This document shows positions 56,441 to 64,000 of a DNA stretch of 64,000 nt, piece after piece. The stretch's first letter is position 1, and each line of letters opens with the position of its first letter. The translations under genes and the position numbers were made by a program. The notes beneath the pieces were generated by a model. It was not told the DNA's origin. It did no database searches and saw only the letters and a program-made list of their open reading frames with translations. Source of the DNA: Paenibacillus sp. 1_12 (GTDB lineage: Bacteria > Bacillota > Bacilli > Paenibacillales > NBRC-103111); NCBI RefSeq assembly GCF_900114475.1, contig NZ_FOTE01000001.1, positions 499,306-563,305 of the forward strand, given 5' to 3'.

Positions 56441-57631
56441 CTAGAAACGGCCTTTCTTAAGAACCAGAGGGATACCGCCAATAATGTAAAGGTACCGCAT
56501 GTCGATTACCTTTTTCATAATAGCAGCCATACCACCCTTTACTTTACGTGAACCGACAATGCCGATGGCTTCGCCGCGCCCAAGTGAAGCTACCGTACCT
56601 TTGCTTTCATAGGTAAAGCTCTTCAGCTGTTCACCGCGGATCGATGCAACTAGATTATGGGCACAGATATCCGCCTGTTGAATCGAAATTTGAGCAGTTG
56701 GCGGGTAAGGACGACCTTCCGGGCTAAACACAAGCGAGCAATCTCCGAGTACATATACGTTATCATGACCTGGAGCACGCAGGTTTTCATCAACTTTGAT
56801 TCTACCACGCATCGTTTCAAAGCCTGCATCATCCAGCATATGGTTACCGCGAATACCACCGGTCCAAACGACTGTTGCCGCTTTAATTTCTTCTCCAGTT
56901 GCCAAGATGACTCCATCTGGAGTGCACTCTTTGATCGCCGTGGCAATTTTGAAGGTTACCCCTTTATTTTGCAGGACGTTCATCGCATACTCAACGAGCT
57001 CTGGGTCAAAACCAGGCAGTGCGGTAGGAGCAGCTTCAACGTTATATACTTTCACAAGGGAAGGATCAACATCGTATTCTTTGCATAGCTTTGGAATACG
57101 GTCTGTAATCTCTCCGATAAATTCAATTCCCGTAAATCCGGCGCCGCCTACGATAAAAGTCAAATAATCCAGACGGTTCGGCTCCCGCTTAAATCTGGCA
57201 AATTGATACTCAATATGCTCACGAATAAAACGAACGCTATTGATACTGCGAATGCTCAGCGCATATTCCTTTAAGCCAGGAATACCAAAGGTTTCAGGCT
57301 CTCCACCTAAACCAACAACCAAATAATCATAAGAAAGCGTGCCTTCTTCAAGAATAACCTTTTTCTCTTGAGGACGAATTTGGACTACTGTCGATTTAAC
57401 AAAATCAATTTTGAATTCATCAATCAATTTAAGAATATTAACACGCGCATTTTCGGGATTATCCGTTCCTGCAGCAGGCATGTGCAAATGTGTTGTAATA
57501 TAATGGTAGTCATGTTTGTTGACAAGCGTTACGTCAGCTTCGTTATAGTTCAATTCCTTTTGCAAGCGAATAGCCGTTACAATACCGCCATATCCAGCTC
57601 CCAAAATGACTATTCGAGGTATTCGACTCAT
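56441..57631 (-). CDS. Type II NADH dehydrogenase (YumB-like)
   Basis: The product has 396 residues with FAD-binding RIVILGAGYGGIVTAI at the N-terminus, a second NAD-binding loop (TFIVGGAGFTGIEFIGE near 165), and the FAD-contacting block NVYVLGDCSL near 295. It passes electrons from NADH to menaquinone without pumping protons. A Rex-like operator upstream (57694-57711) fits redox control. Bacillus relatives have yumB at the same place. Confidence 0.9.
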   Translation of the reverse strand: MSRIPRIVILGAGYGGIVTAIRLQKELNYNEADVTLVNKHDYHYITTHLHMPAAGTDNPENARVNILKLIDEFKIDFVKSTVVQIRPQEKKVILEEGTLSYDYLVVGLGGEPETFGIPGLKEYALSIRSINSVRFIREHIEYQFARFKREPNRLDYLTFIVGGAGFTGIEFIGEITDRIPKLCKEYDVDPSLVKVYNVEAAPTALPGFDPELVEYAMNVLQNKGVTFKIATAIKECTPDGVILATGEEIKAATVVWTGGIRGNHMLDDAGFETMRGRIKVDENLRAPGHDNVYVLGDCSLVFSPEGRPYPPTAQISIQQADICAHNLVASIRGEQLKSFTYESKGTVASLGRGEAIGIVGSRKVKGGMAAIMKKVIDMRYLYIIGGIPLVLKKGRF

Positions 57632-57693
57632 GGTTAATCCCTTCCATCCGTTAGTTTCTTTTTATCAATCATTGTAATTGTTCACAAAATCAC

Positions 57694-57711
57694 TTGTGAA
57701 ATTTTACACAA
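57694..57711. promoter_or_regulatory. Rex-type operator upstream of the NADH dehydrogenase gene
   Basis: TTGTGAAATTTTACACAA matches the Rex consensus TTGTGAANNNNTTCACAA at all but one position. TTCACAA at 57681-57687 forms a second inverted repeat with the same left half. Rex senses the NADH/NAD+ ratio and represses dehydrogenase genes when NAD+ is high. Confidence 0.7.
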
Positions 57712-58033
57712 AGTACATCGCGGGTCATTTCTAACGAATAGTTTGTACCAACTGAAATAAAAATATGACCGTTCACGTGTCAGAAATCACATCTGTGTAA
57801 ACAAGTTCTCAAGACATAGTATACTGTAAAGTGACAAATAGCAAGTTTTGTTTTGGTTAATATACAGTTAAAAAACGCAAACTAACATGAGTATTTAAAC
57901 GTTTCCTCCTAATTGCTGAGTATTTTCTGCAGGTCCTTACATTTCTATATGATAGCTTTATTCCCCTCATTCATATATTCACTTATTGTTCACAAATTTT
58001 TCATGTAATATTTCCTTCCATTCTTTCGTCATG

Positions 58034-58039
58034 TATAAT
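58034..58039 (+). promoter_or_regulatory. Likely -10 element of the yumC promoter
   Basis: TATAAT lies about 90 bases before the start and is followed by two Fur boxes. The -35 region (TTTCCT at 58011) is weak. Confidence 0.45.
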
Positions 58040-58059
58040 ATAATTCGAATATTAATAAT

Positions 58060-58090
58060 TGATAGTCATTATCATTGATAATTATTATCA
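58060..58090. promoter_or_regulatory. Two adjacent Fur boxes upstream of yumC
   Basis: TGATAGTCATTATCA (58060-58074) has one mismatch to the 7-1-7 Fur consensus, and TGATAATTATTATCA (58076-58090) matches it fully. Position just after the -10 element predicts iron-dependent repression. Confidence 0.85.
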
Positions 58091-58127
58091 CTGATATTTA
58101 ATTCATTCAAGGAGGTACAATAAGCAG

Positions 58128-59114
58128 ATGCAAAATGAGATTGTGGATATTATTATCGTTGGCGGCGGTCCGGCTGGTATGTTTGCCGCTTTTTATGGAG
58201 GTATGCGTCAGGCAAGCGTAAAGATTATTGAAAGTATGCCACAATTAGGTGGACAACTGGCTGCTTTATATCCGGAAAAATATATTTATGACGTAGCAGG
58301 CTTCCCAAAGGTAACCGCACAAGAGTTGGTTAATAACTTGGAGCGTCAGCTGAAGCACTTCCCTCTGGATGTACGTCTGGAAGAAAAAGTATTGCAAGTG
58401 ATCAAGAAGGATGAGCGTTTGTTCGAAATCGTTACAGACAAAGGTGTGCATACATCCAAAGCAGTTATCATTACCGGGGGCGTAGGCGCATTCGAGCCAA
58501 GACGTCTAGAACTGCTGGAAGCATCCAAATACGAGAAGAAAAACCTTCATTACTTCGTAAGCGATCTTCATAAATTCAAAGGTCAAAAGGTGTTGATCAG
58601 CGGCGGCGGCGACTCTGCTGTTGACTGGGCATTAATGCTCGAACCTATTGCCGAAAAAGTATATCTCACCCATCGTCGTGATAAGTTTCGTGCACATGAG
58701 CACAGCGTAGAAAACTTAAACAAATCCACTGTTGAAATTTTAACCCCCAAAGAAATTACAGCACTTCATGGTGAAGATTATATCAACAGAGTGGTGCTGA
58801 CGGATTGCAAAAGCGGCGAAGTAACTGATGTCGACGTTGATGCGGTTATCGTTAACTTTGGTTTTATTTCTTCTCTCGGCCCGATTGCTGAATGGGGCTT
58901 CGAAATCGATAATGGTTCCATTATCGTCGATTCCCGCATGGAAACAAGTATCCCCGGGATTTTTGCAGCAGGCGACATTACCACTTATCCAGGCAAGCTG
59001 AAGCTGATTGCTGTAGGATTCGGTGAAGCACCAACCGCTATCAACAATGCCAAGGTATATATCGATCCAACTGCCAAATTGTCCCCTGGACATAGCAGCA
59101 ACATGAAAATGTAG
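58128..59114 (+). CDS. yumC: Ferredoxin/flavodoxin-NADP+ reductase (YumC-type)
   Basis: The product has 328 residues: FAD-binding [22 protein letters not shown]-binding [15 protein letters not shown] near 155, and [12 protein letters not shown] near 280. This thioredoxin-reductase-like FNR lacks the CxxC redox pair and transfers electrons between NADPH and ferredoxin or flavodoxin. Two Fur boxes upstream indicate control by iron. Length and order match Bacillus YumC. Confidence 0.92.
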   Translation: MQNEIVDIIIVGGGPAGMFAAFYGGMRQASVKIIESMPQLGGQLAALYPEKYIYDVAGFPKVTAQELVNNLERQLKHFPLDVRLEEKVLQVIKKDERLFEIVTDKGVHTSKAVIITGGVGAFEPRRLELLEASKYEKKNLHYFVSDLHKFKGQKVLISGGGDSAVDWALMLEPIAEKVYLTHRRDKFRAHEHSVENLNKSTVEILTPKEITALHGEDYINRVVLTDCKSGEVTDVDVDAVIVNFGFISSLGPIAEWGFEIDNGSIIVDSRMETSIPGIFAAGDITTYPGKLKLIAVGFGEAPTAINNAKVYIDPTAKLSPGHSSNMKM

Positions 59115-59124
59115 GTTTCAATAC

Positions 59125-59172
59125 AAAAAGGATATTCCGTTCGGTTTAACCCGAATTTGGAATATCCTTTTT
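59125..59172 (+). terminator. Terminator after yumC
   Basis: A 14-bp stem (59125-59138 and 59159-59172) is followed by TCG. It also serves sda on the other strand. Confidence 0.85.
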
Positions 59173-59206
59173 CGTCTTGCCTTGTCTTTCATATCTATGA
59201 TGAGAA

Positions 59207-59362
59207 TTAGCTAACCTGCGCTTCGCCATTACTGTAGTAGTCCAAATTAATTTTGCGGTTTTGGATTTCGTCTCTCAGCAGATTTATAAATTCTGCCTCA
59301 AGCTTCAAATCCATGGCTTTGAAATAACAGTGAACCAGTACCTCATTGCTCATTAACCTCAT
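59207..59362 (-). CDS. sda: Sporulation checkpoint inhibitor Sda
   Basis: The 51-residue product reads MRLMSNEVLVHCYFKAMD at the start and continues with LEAEFINLLRDEI. It aligns with the Bacillus Sda pattern (LSDELLIESYFKATEM, then FIELIENEI). Sda binds sporulation kinases such as KinA and blocks their autophosphorylation. The ATG at 59362 has AGGTGAT seven bases before it. DnaA boxes at 59432-59530 are directly upstream, as in Bacillus, where DnaA activates sda during replication trouble. Confidence 0.9.
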   Translation of the reverse strand: MRLMSNEVLVHCYFKAMDLKLEAEFINLLRDEIQNRKINLDYYSNGEAQVS

Positions 59363-59431
59363 CAATCATCACCTAAATTCTGTAAAGTAAAATCATATTA
59401 TCATGCCCGTCCTGATAGAACAAGTGTTCCG

Positions 59432-59530
59432 TTATCCACAGGAATATGTGTATAAGCTGTGCGTAATTTGTTGGTAAGTGTAATTAAGTGACTGATAGCG
59501 CAGTGGATAATGTGGACAAGGTTATGCACA
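59432..59530. promoter_or_regulatory. Cluster of DnaA boxes upstream of sda
   Basis: Exact TTATNCACA matches are TTATCCACA (59432-59440, +), TGTGTATAA (59447-59455, -) and TTATGCACA (59522-59530, +). AGTGGATAA (59502-59510) and TGTGGACAA (59511-59519) are one-mismatch boxes on the minus strand. Five sites in about 100 bases support direct DnaA control of sda. Confidence 0.85.
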
Positions 59531-59747
59531 GGTAATGAACTCCGAAAATTGTCGTAAAATTTTATTAAATATGTTCGAAGTTATACCCATAATGACAAAA
59601 TGATTTATAGTTAATTACCCCAATCTTATAGTTTGAATCGCTTGACAAAGTAAAAACACGAGGTTCCTCCGTCATGAGGCTCGTATGGATTCCTTGCAAT
59701 CCCGCCGCGCAGCCTTTGAATTAGTTAGTAACCGCATATAAATAAAA

Positions 59748-59802
59748 AAAGCCCCTGATCTTTGTGAATGCAGATGCATTCACACAAGGTCAAAGGGCTT
59801 TC
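59748..59802 (-). terminator. Terminator after the IscA-type gene
   Basis: AAAGCCC pairs with GGGCTTT around an inner GTGAATGC/GCATTCAC stem. T residues follow on the minus strand. Confidence 0.75.
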
Positions 59803-59822
59803 AGTAGATGCTTCTATTCTTG

Positions 59823-60200
59823 TTACACTTCCACTTTATCATCACATGGTTCTGGTGTGCCTTCATAGTCAGCAGGCTTGAACGAAGATCCGCAGCCACA
59901 TGAAGCTACTGCATTCGGATTATCGATGGTGAAGCCACCGCCCATGCCGCTGTCCTTGAAATCGATTTCCACGCCGTATAAATACTTGGCACTTTCACCG
60001 TCCACAACCACTTTCAATCCGTGCATTTCAAACACTTTATCATCACTGTTTTCTTTATCATCAAAGCCCATGCCGTAAGAATAGCCGCTGCAACCGCCTG
60101 ACTTGACTCCAAGCCGCAGGAACAGATTTGGCGTTTCTTCGCTAGCCAGCATTTCTTTAATTTTATCGCTTGCGGTTTCGCTAATTTTTACCACGGTCAT
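59823..60200 (-). CDS. yutM: IscA/SufA/ErpA-type Fe-S assembly protein
   Basis: The product has 125 residues. It has the three cysteines of the A-type carriers: one in LGVKSGGCSGYSY and two in ASCGCGSSF. It carries iron-sulfur clusters to target enzymes. The neighbours yuzB, yutI and yumC form the same cluster in Bacillus, so YutM is the likely equivalent. It is close to the mqnE gene, whose product needs a [4Fe-4S] cluster. Confidence 0.88.
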   Translation of the reverse strand: MTVVKISETASDKIKEMLASEETPNLFLRLGVKSGGCSGYSYGMGFDDKENSDDKVFEMHGLKVVVDGESAKYLYGVEIDFKDSGMGGGFTIDNPNAVASCGCGSSFKPADYEGTPEPCDDKVEV

Positions 60201-60349
60201 AACCTCCTAAGAGTTTTTTGAAGTAATTACTTCGAATGTACAACTGAGCTGGAAACAATAATCCACCCGAGTACATGCATATGCGTCACAGAATGCTTAA
60301 GCTTCGAAAAAAACTGGTTACATAAAGCCTCTGTTACCTCAGTATACTC

Positions 60350-60556
60350 TTAATATGAATACTCCTCAAGACCTTTCAGCTTCAACTGCTTGTCCAATTG
60401 ATAATAGGAAAGCAGTAACAGATCCAATTGTCCACTGCATTGCTGCACGATCGGATGCATAAACCCATGTTCTTCTACAAGTTGAATCATCTGGGCTCTG
60501 ATTCGTTCGATCTCTATGGAAATTCCCATTAATTCATTCGAGTATAGGGGCATCAT
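60350..60556 (-). CDS. Spo0E-like aspartyl-phosphate phosphatase
   Basis: The product has 68 residues in two helices. IEIERIRAQMIQLVEEHG and SGQLDLLLLSYYQL resemble the Spo0E family, whose second helix carries the SxxLD signature (SGQLD here; SQELD is usual). It dephosphorylates Spo0A-P and delays sporulation. A second sporulation brake, sda, lies 1 kb away on the same strand. Confidence 0.85.
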   Translation of the reverse strand: MMPLYSNELMGISIEIERIRAQMIQLVEEHGFMHPIVQQCSGQLDLLLLSYYQLDKQLKLKGLEEYSY

Positions 60557-60689
60557 TTATAAGCACCACCCTTTTAAATAGACTCATAGTTTTATAACAT
60601 CCACGAAAAACAAACAACGTCTTAAAAATACATAATTCCTCTTTCTATTCCATTATAAGGGTTTTCAACCCTTTTTGTCGAACTGCGTA

Positions 60690-60718
60690 TTGCCCCACTT
60701 GATGAGGTTGTTTATAAT
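60690..60718 (+). promoter_or_regulatory. SigA-like promoter of mqnE
   Basis: TTGCCC (60690-60695) and TATAAT (60713-60718) are 17 bases apart, 80 bases before the start codon. Confidence 0.55.
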
Positions 60719-60798
60719 AGAGAGTATTGCTTACTCATTCGTGTCCTCATTCATATTGATTATAGTCGTTTCTACAAATACTTTTAGGAGGTGGCAAC

Positions 60799-61902
60799 AT
60801 GAGCATGATTATTAGTAATCCAGATCAGCGAATGGCTGAAATTGCCGAAAAAGTCAAGCATGGTGAAAGATTGTCGGCAGAGGATGGCTTGTTTTTGTAC
60901 CAATCTGACGATTTATTATCCATTGGCCAATTAGCAAACGAAGTAAATCTTCGCAAGAATGGGAAAAAAGTGTATTTTATTGAAAACATGAGCCTTTATT
61001 TTACAAATGTATGTGAGGCTCACTGTGCTTTTTGTCATTTCCGTCGTGATGAAGGCGAAGAAGGTGCTTATACGTTAACACCTGAGGAAATGTTTGAATT
61101 CATTGATGAGCACTATCATCCTGGCATGCGTGAGTTCCACATTGCTCAAGGCCATAATCCGCATGTTAAATTTGAATATTACCTTGATGCAATACGCTCA
61201 TTAAAGCAGCGTTATCCGAGCGTAACAATAAAAGCTCACACTGCGGCAGAAATCGAGTTTTATTCCCGTATCAGTGGGTTAAGCTATAAAGAGGTGCTTG
61301 AGGCTTTGATCGACGCTGGCTTAAGCACATTGACTGGCGGCGGTGCAGAAATATTATCCGAGCGATACCGTAAAAAGATGGGTGTCGGTAAAGCGACTAC
61401 GGATCAATGGCTGGAAATTCAGCGTGTAGCCCATAGTATCGGTCTTAAGACACACGCGACCATGCTCTATGGCTCCATCGAAACATTGGAGGAACGCATT
61501 CAACACATGATTTATTTGCGCGAGCTTCAAGATGAAACTAATGGTTTTATGGTTTTCATTCCGAATTCCGTACAGCCTGCCAGTGTCAATGCCGGGATCA
61601 AACGCCGCGTAGCCGCCTTCGATGACTTGAAAACGATAGCGATCAGCCGTCTAATGCTCGATAATATTCAACATATCAAAGCTTATTTCATCAATCTCGG
61701 AACTCAGTTAACTCAGATTGCCCTTTCCTTTGGCGCGTCTGACGTACACGGAACCATTATCAAAGAAAAGATCAGTCATGCAGCAGGCGCCTTGTCACCG
61801 GAAGGATTAACACGAGATGAGCTGGTATGGCTTGTCCAGGGAGCAGGACGAATCGCTGTTGAGCGAGATACTTTTTATAACGAAATCAAAGTGTATGAAT
61901 AA
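60799..61902 (+). CDS. mqnE: Aminofutalosine synthase
   Basis: The product has 367 residues. A radical-SAM cluster is in CEAHCAFCHF (CxxxCxxC), and GGGAEILSERYR is typical of MqnE. It joins the product of MqnA with SAM to make aminofutalosine in the futalosine pathway of menaquinone synthesis. AGGAGGTGG is the ribosome site. Menaquinone is the electron acceptor of the NADH and succinate dehydrogenases encoded nearby. MqnC is the closest alternative. Confidence 0.87.
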   Translation: MSMIISNPDQRMAEIAEKVKHGERLSAEDGLFLYQSDDLLSIGQLANEVNLRKNGKKVYFIENMSLYFTNVCEAHCAFCHFRRDEGEEGAYTLTPEEMFEFIDEHYHPGMREFHIAQGHNPHVKFEYYLDAIRSLKQRYPSVTIKAHTAAEIEFYSRISGLSYKEVLEALIDAGLSTLTGGGAEILSERYRKKMGVGKATTDQWLEIQRVAHSIGLKTHATMLYGSIETLEERIQHMIYLRELQDETNGFMVFIPNSVQPASVNAGIKRRVAAFDDLKTIAISRLMLDNIQHIKAYFINLGTQLTQIALSFGASDVHGTIIKEKISHAAGALSPEGLTRDELVWLVQGAGRIAVERDTFYNEIKVYE

Positions 61903-61982
61903 CTGACACACCTGTACCCTATTGTGAACAAGCTGATTTTAAACGTTTATTATGAATGGCTGTATAAAGGAGTTTATCAATT

Positions 61983-63044
61983 ATGAAAAAAATCGTTATT
62001 TTGGGTGGAGGCTATGGCGGACTGACGATCGTTAATCAGCTGCTTGAAAAAGATTTGCCGGCAGATACCGTGCTTGTGCTGATCGACCGTATGCCTTATC
62101 AGGGCTTAAAGACTGAATATTATGCTTTAGCTTCCGGAACGCTCTCCGATAAGGAGATCCGTGTCCAGTTTCCCGTAGACCCCCGTTTGATTCTGAAATA
62201 TGGTGAGGTTCATTCGGTCGACCCTGTTCAGAAACTGGTTTTATTTGAAAATGATGAGCCCATGAGCTATGACACGCTGATCATCGGACTTGGCTGTGTG
62301 GATAAATATCATGAAATTCCTGGTGCTGAGCAATATTCGAACAGTATACAAACCTTATCAGGCACACGCAAAACCTATCAAAGGGTTAACGATACGAATC
62401 CCTATGGGCAGATCACGATTGTGGGCGGAGGCTTGAGTGGTGTGGAAATGGCGGCCGAGCTTCGTGAAAGCCGGCCGGACCTGAACATACGTATTTTGGA
62501 TCGTGGATCGAGCATTTTATCTGCTTTTCCTGACAAGCTTCAGGAATTCGTTCGTGACTGGATGCTGTCTCATGAAATCGAGCTGATTCCTCATGTATCA
62601 CTGTCGCGTCTGGAAGGCAACACCCTGTATAATCAGCAGGAATTGATTCAAACAGATGTAACGATCTGGACGGCTGGCATTCAACCGAGCCCCATTGTAC
62701 AGCAGCTGCAGCTGCCCAAGGATAATCAAGGCCGGCTCATTATCAATGAATACCATCAAATTCATGATTATACGGATATTTATGTGGTTGGCGATTGTGC
62801 TTCATTGCCTTTTTCACCGAGTGGACAAGCGGCTGAAGCGCAAGGCGAGCAGATCGCGCAAGTCATTCGAGCTGGTTGGAAACAGCAGGAGCCCAAGCTT
62901 GGTCCTATCAAGCTGAAGGGAGTTCTCGGCTCTCTAGGTAAAAAATCCGGTTTTGGTGTTATGGGCAAGCGCCCAATTACCGGTCTTGTGCCGCGCGCGC
63001 TCAAAAGCGGTGTACTCTGGCTTTCCAAGCACCACTTTGGTTAA
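61983..63044 (+). CDS. yutJ: NDH-2-like FAD-dependent oxidoreductase (YutJ-like)
   Basis: The product has 353 residues with KIVILGGGYGGLTIVN at the start, a second dinucleotide loop (ITIVGGGLSGVEMAAE near 142) and VVGDCASLPF near 265. It resembles type II NADH dehydrogenases but is shorter than the YumB-like gene of this window. In Bacillus, YutJ has the same position beside yuzB and yutI. GGAG precedes the start. Whether it oxidises NADH to menaquinone is not proven. Confidence 0.82.
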   Translation: MKKIVILGGGYGGLTIVNQLLEKDLPADTVLVLIDRMPYQGLKTEYYALASGTLSDKEIRVQFPVDPRLILKYGEVHSVDPVQKLVLFENDEPMSYDTLIIGLGCVDKYHEIPGAEQYSNSIQTLSGTRKTYQRVNDTNPYGQITIVGGGLSGVEMAAELRESRPDLNIRILDRGSSILSAFPDKLQEFVRDWMLSHEIELIPHVSLSRLEGNTLYNQQELIQTDVTIWTAGIQPSPIVQQLQLPKDNQGRLIINEYHQIHDYTDIYVVGDCASLPFSPSGQAAEAQGEQIAQVIRAGWKQQEPKLGPIKLKGVLGSLGKKSGFGVMGKRPITGLVPRALKSGVLWLSKHHFG

Positions 63045-63047
63045 GTT

Positions 63048-63314
63048 TTATTCTCCCAACAGATCGAGCATTTCTTCGATCTGTTTTATTTGTTTTTCAA
63101 TTTGCTGTTCAAGCTCCTCAGCATTTGCTGCTGCGACGATTTCTCCATTAACAAGGGCATATGGAAATGTATAGCATTCACCACAGTTGCCGAGACAGCC
63201 GTATTCAATTACGTCCAAATCCGGTCTTTCCTCAAGTCTTTTCATAACCAGCTCGGTACCACTATGCAAATTGCTGGTACAAAATTCAATTATTGCTCTC
63301 ATGTTGTGAGTCAC
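63048..63314 (-). CDS. yuzB: YuzB-family (DUF1450) protein
   Basis: The product has 88 residues: IEFCTSNLHSGTELVMKRLEE, then VIEYGCLGNCGECY with cysteines and YALVNGEIV. It matches YuzB-type proteins with a thioredoxin-like ferredoxin fold. It may take part in Fe-S chemistry. Its stop lies three bases from the stop of the converging yutJ. Confidence 0.85.
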   Translation of the reverse strand: MTHNMRAIIEFCTSNLHSGTELVMKRLEERPDLDVIEYGCLGNCGECYTFPYALVNGEIVAAANAEELEQQIEKQIKQIEEMLDLLGE

Positions 63315-63382
63315 CTACCCGTTAGCCATTTTAATTTCATTGTGATTGTATTATAATATAGATAGAAAGGAGTTGACGTCAA

Positions 63383-63628
63383 ATGACTGAACAAGCACAA
63401 AGCACCATGTACGATGAAGTACTGGAGGTTTTAGATAAGTTACGCCCGTTTTTGCAGCGCGATGGCGGCGACGTAGAACTAGTTGATGTGGAAGGCGGCA
63501 TCATTAAACTAAAACTAATGGGAGCATGCGGAAGCTGCCCAAGCTCGACTATCACCTTGAAGGCCGGTATCGAACGTGCTCTACTTGAAGAAGTAGAAGG
63601 CGTTGTCGAGGTTGTACAAGTATTTTAA
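63383..63628 (+). CDS. yutI: NifU C-terminal domain protein (YutI)
   Basis: The product has 81 residues with the CxxC motif in [16 protein letters not shown] and [17 protein letters not shown]. It is the NifU C-terminal (Nfu) type carrier of [4Fe-4S] clusters. It is divergent from yuzB. A terminator follows. Confidence 0.92.
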   Translation: MTEQAQSTMYDEVLEVLDKLRPFLQRDGGDVELVDVEGGIIKLKLMGACGSCPSSTITLKAGIERALLEEVEGVVEVVQVF

Positions 63629-63660
63629 TTGAGCTTTACGTCTTCATGTAAGACGAAGTA

Positions 63661-63724
63661 GGACCCGTTGAGCGGCAGAATAGCGATCGAACCTGATGGC
63701 TATTCTGACTCACGGGTCTTTTTT
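63661..63724 (+). terminator. Terminator of yutI
   Basis: GGACCCGTTGAG pairs with CTCACGGGTCTT around an inner hairpin GAATAGC/GCTATTC. A T run follows. Confidence 0.85.
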
Positions 63725-63772
63725 GTCATTTGCGGCGTGATGCTGTTTCAACTATCCGTTTAGGTAAAATTA

Positions 63773-64000
63773 TTAATCCAGTTTGTGTATATTAGGACGA
63801 ATGGGGTCTAGTCCTCCAGAAACATCCATAATGTTGCCAGTAATGAAATCGGAGCGTTCTTCACATAGATAGGCAATCACACGCGCAATATCCTCCCCCA
63901 CGCCGGGACGTCCTCGTGGAGACTCAGGATCAATTTCATGCTCCACTTCTTTTATCAGCTTCTCCTTGTTGGCACCGTGAATATCGCCTGGACAGATCAT
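63773..64000 (-). CDS. Short-chain dehydrogenase/reductase, C-terminal part
   Basis: Only the last 75 residues are in the window, so the gene continues to the right. EDIARVIAYLCEERSDFITGNIMDVSGG near the end is the typical C-terminus of SDR enzymes that use NAD(P)H. The Rossmann start and the active Tyr-Lys pair lie outside. The substrate cannot be named. Confidence 0.8.
   Translation of the reverse strand: MICPGDIHGANKEKLIKEVEHEIDPESPRGRPGVGEDIARVIAYLCEERSDFITGNIMDVSGGLDPIRPNIHKLD

Larger units (their letters stand above)
57632..58127. other. Divergent regulatory region between ndh and yumC genes
   Basis: No ORF is seen. It holds a Rex-like box near the ndh end and two Fur boxes with a TATAAT near the yumC end. 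Confidence 0.6.
59363..59822. other. Regulatory region upstream of sda
   Basis: The region has no ORF. It holds the DnaA-box cluster and, at its right end, the terminator of the leftward IscA-type gene. Confidence 0.6.

Overview
The window looks like the chromosome of a low-GC, endospore-forming Firmicute of the Paenibacillus type (P. polymyxa-like). The right half carries primosome genes dnaI/dnaB, trxA next to uvrC, a sdhCAB operon, hemQ, the futalosine-pathway enzyme MqnE, the phosphorelay brakes Sda and Spo0E-like, and a yum/yut-type redox and Fe-S cluster laid out much as in Bacillus relatives. No rRNA, tRNA or CRISPR array was seen.

The left half (about 1-33 kb) is accessory DNA, AT-rich and patchy. 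Bases 1-16 kb form a defence-like island. It holds a three-gene cassette of a large beta-rich protein, a coiled-coil protein and an Hsp70-type ATPase cut by the window edge. Next come a decayed IS66 fragment, a two-gene cassette of an NA37-type nucleoid-associated protein plus a C-terminally membrane-anchored protein, and a LlaJI/BsuMI-like restriction-modification operon (two 5-methylcytosine methyltransferases, a McrB-like AAA+ motor and a DUF2357 nuclease). Bases 15.5-22.3 kb carry plasmid/phage-style genes: two hypothetical proteins, a DUF932 gene broken by a nonsense codon, RadC, an LRAT-like protein, a YqaJ exonuclease with a Rad52-type annealing protein, a DUF960 protein and an XRE repressor. 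Three exported proteins follow (22.5-26.9 kb), then a hairpin-rich stretch, a possible replication initiator with a cluster of long inverted repeats, a primase/helicase-like protein with a degenerate P-loop, an excisionase and a tyrosine integrase (31.4-33.0 kb). The integrase marks the probable right end of an integrated element whose left end is not in this window.

From 33.4 kb on the sequence is ordinary backbone: a CzcD-like metal exporter; a GH88 unsaturated glucuronyl hydrolase with its LacI regulator; sdhCAB with a divergent LysR gene; a cation/proton antiporter followed by ktrA and ktrB under a ydaO/yuaA-type (c-di-AMP) riboswitch; a CPBP protease; uvrC and trxA; dnaI/dnaB; an HxlR/MFS pair; ywbE and yuiB-like genes; hemQ; a type II NADH dehydrogenase with a Rex-like box; ferredoxin-NADP reductase behind two Fur boxes; sda behind a cluster of DnaA boxes; an IscA-type protein; a Spo0E-like gene; mqnE; a second NDH-2-like gene; yuzB; a NifU-like gene; and a partial SDR.

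Regulatory logic readable from the sequence includes c-di-AMP control of potassium uptake, redox (Rex) control of NADH dehydrogenase, iron control of the flavoprotein reductase, DnaA control of the sporulation inhibitor Sda, and autoregulation of the LacI repressor. The best candidates for undescribed biology are the Hsp70 cassette, the NA37/membrane-protein pair, and the structured origin-like DNA around the possible Rep gene.
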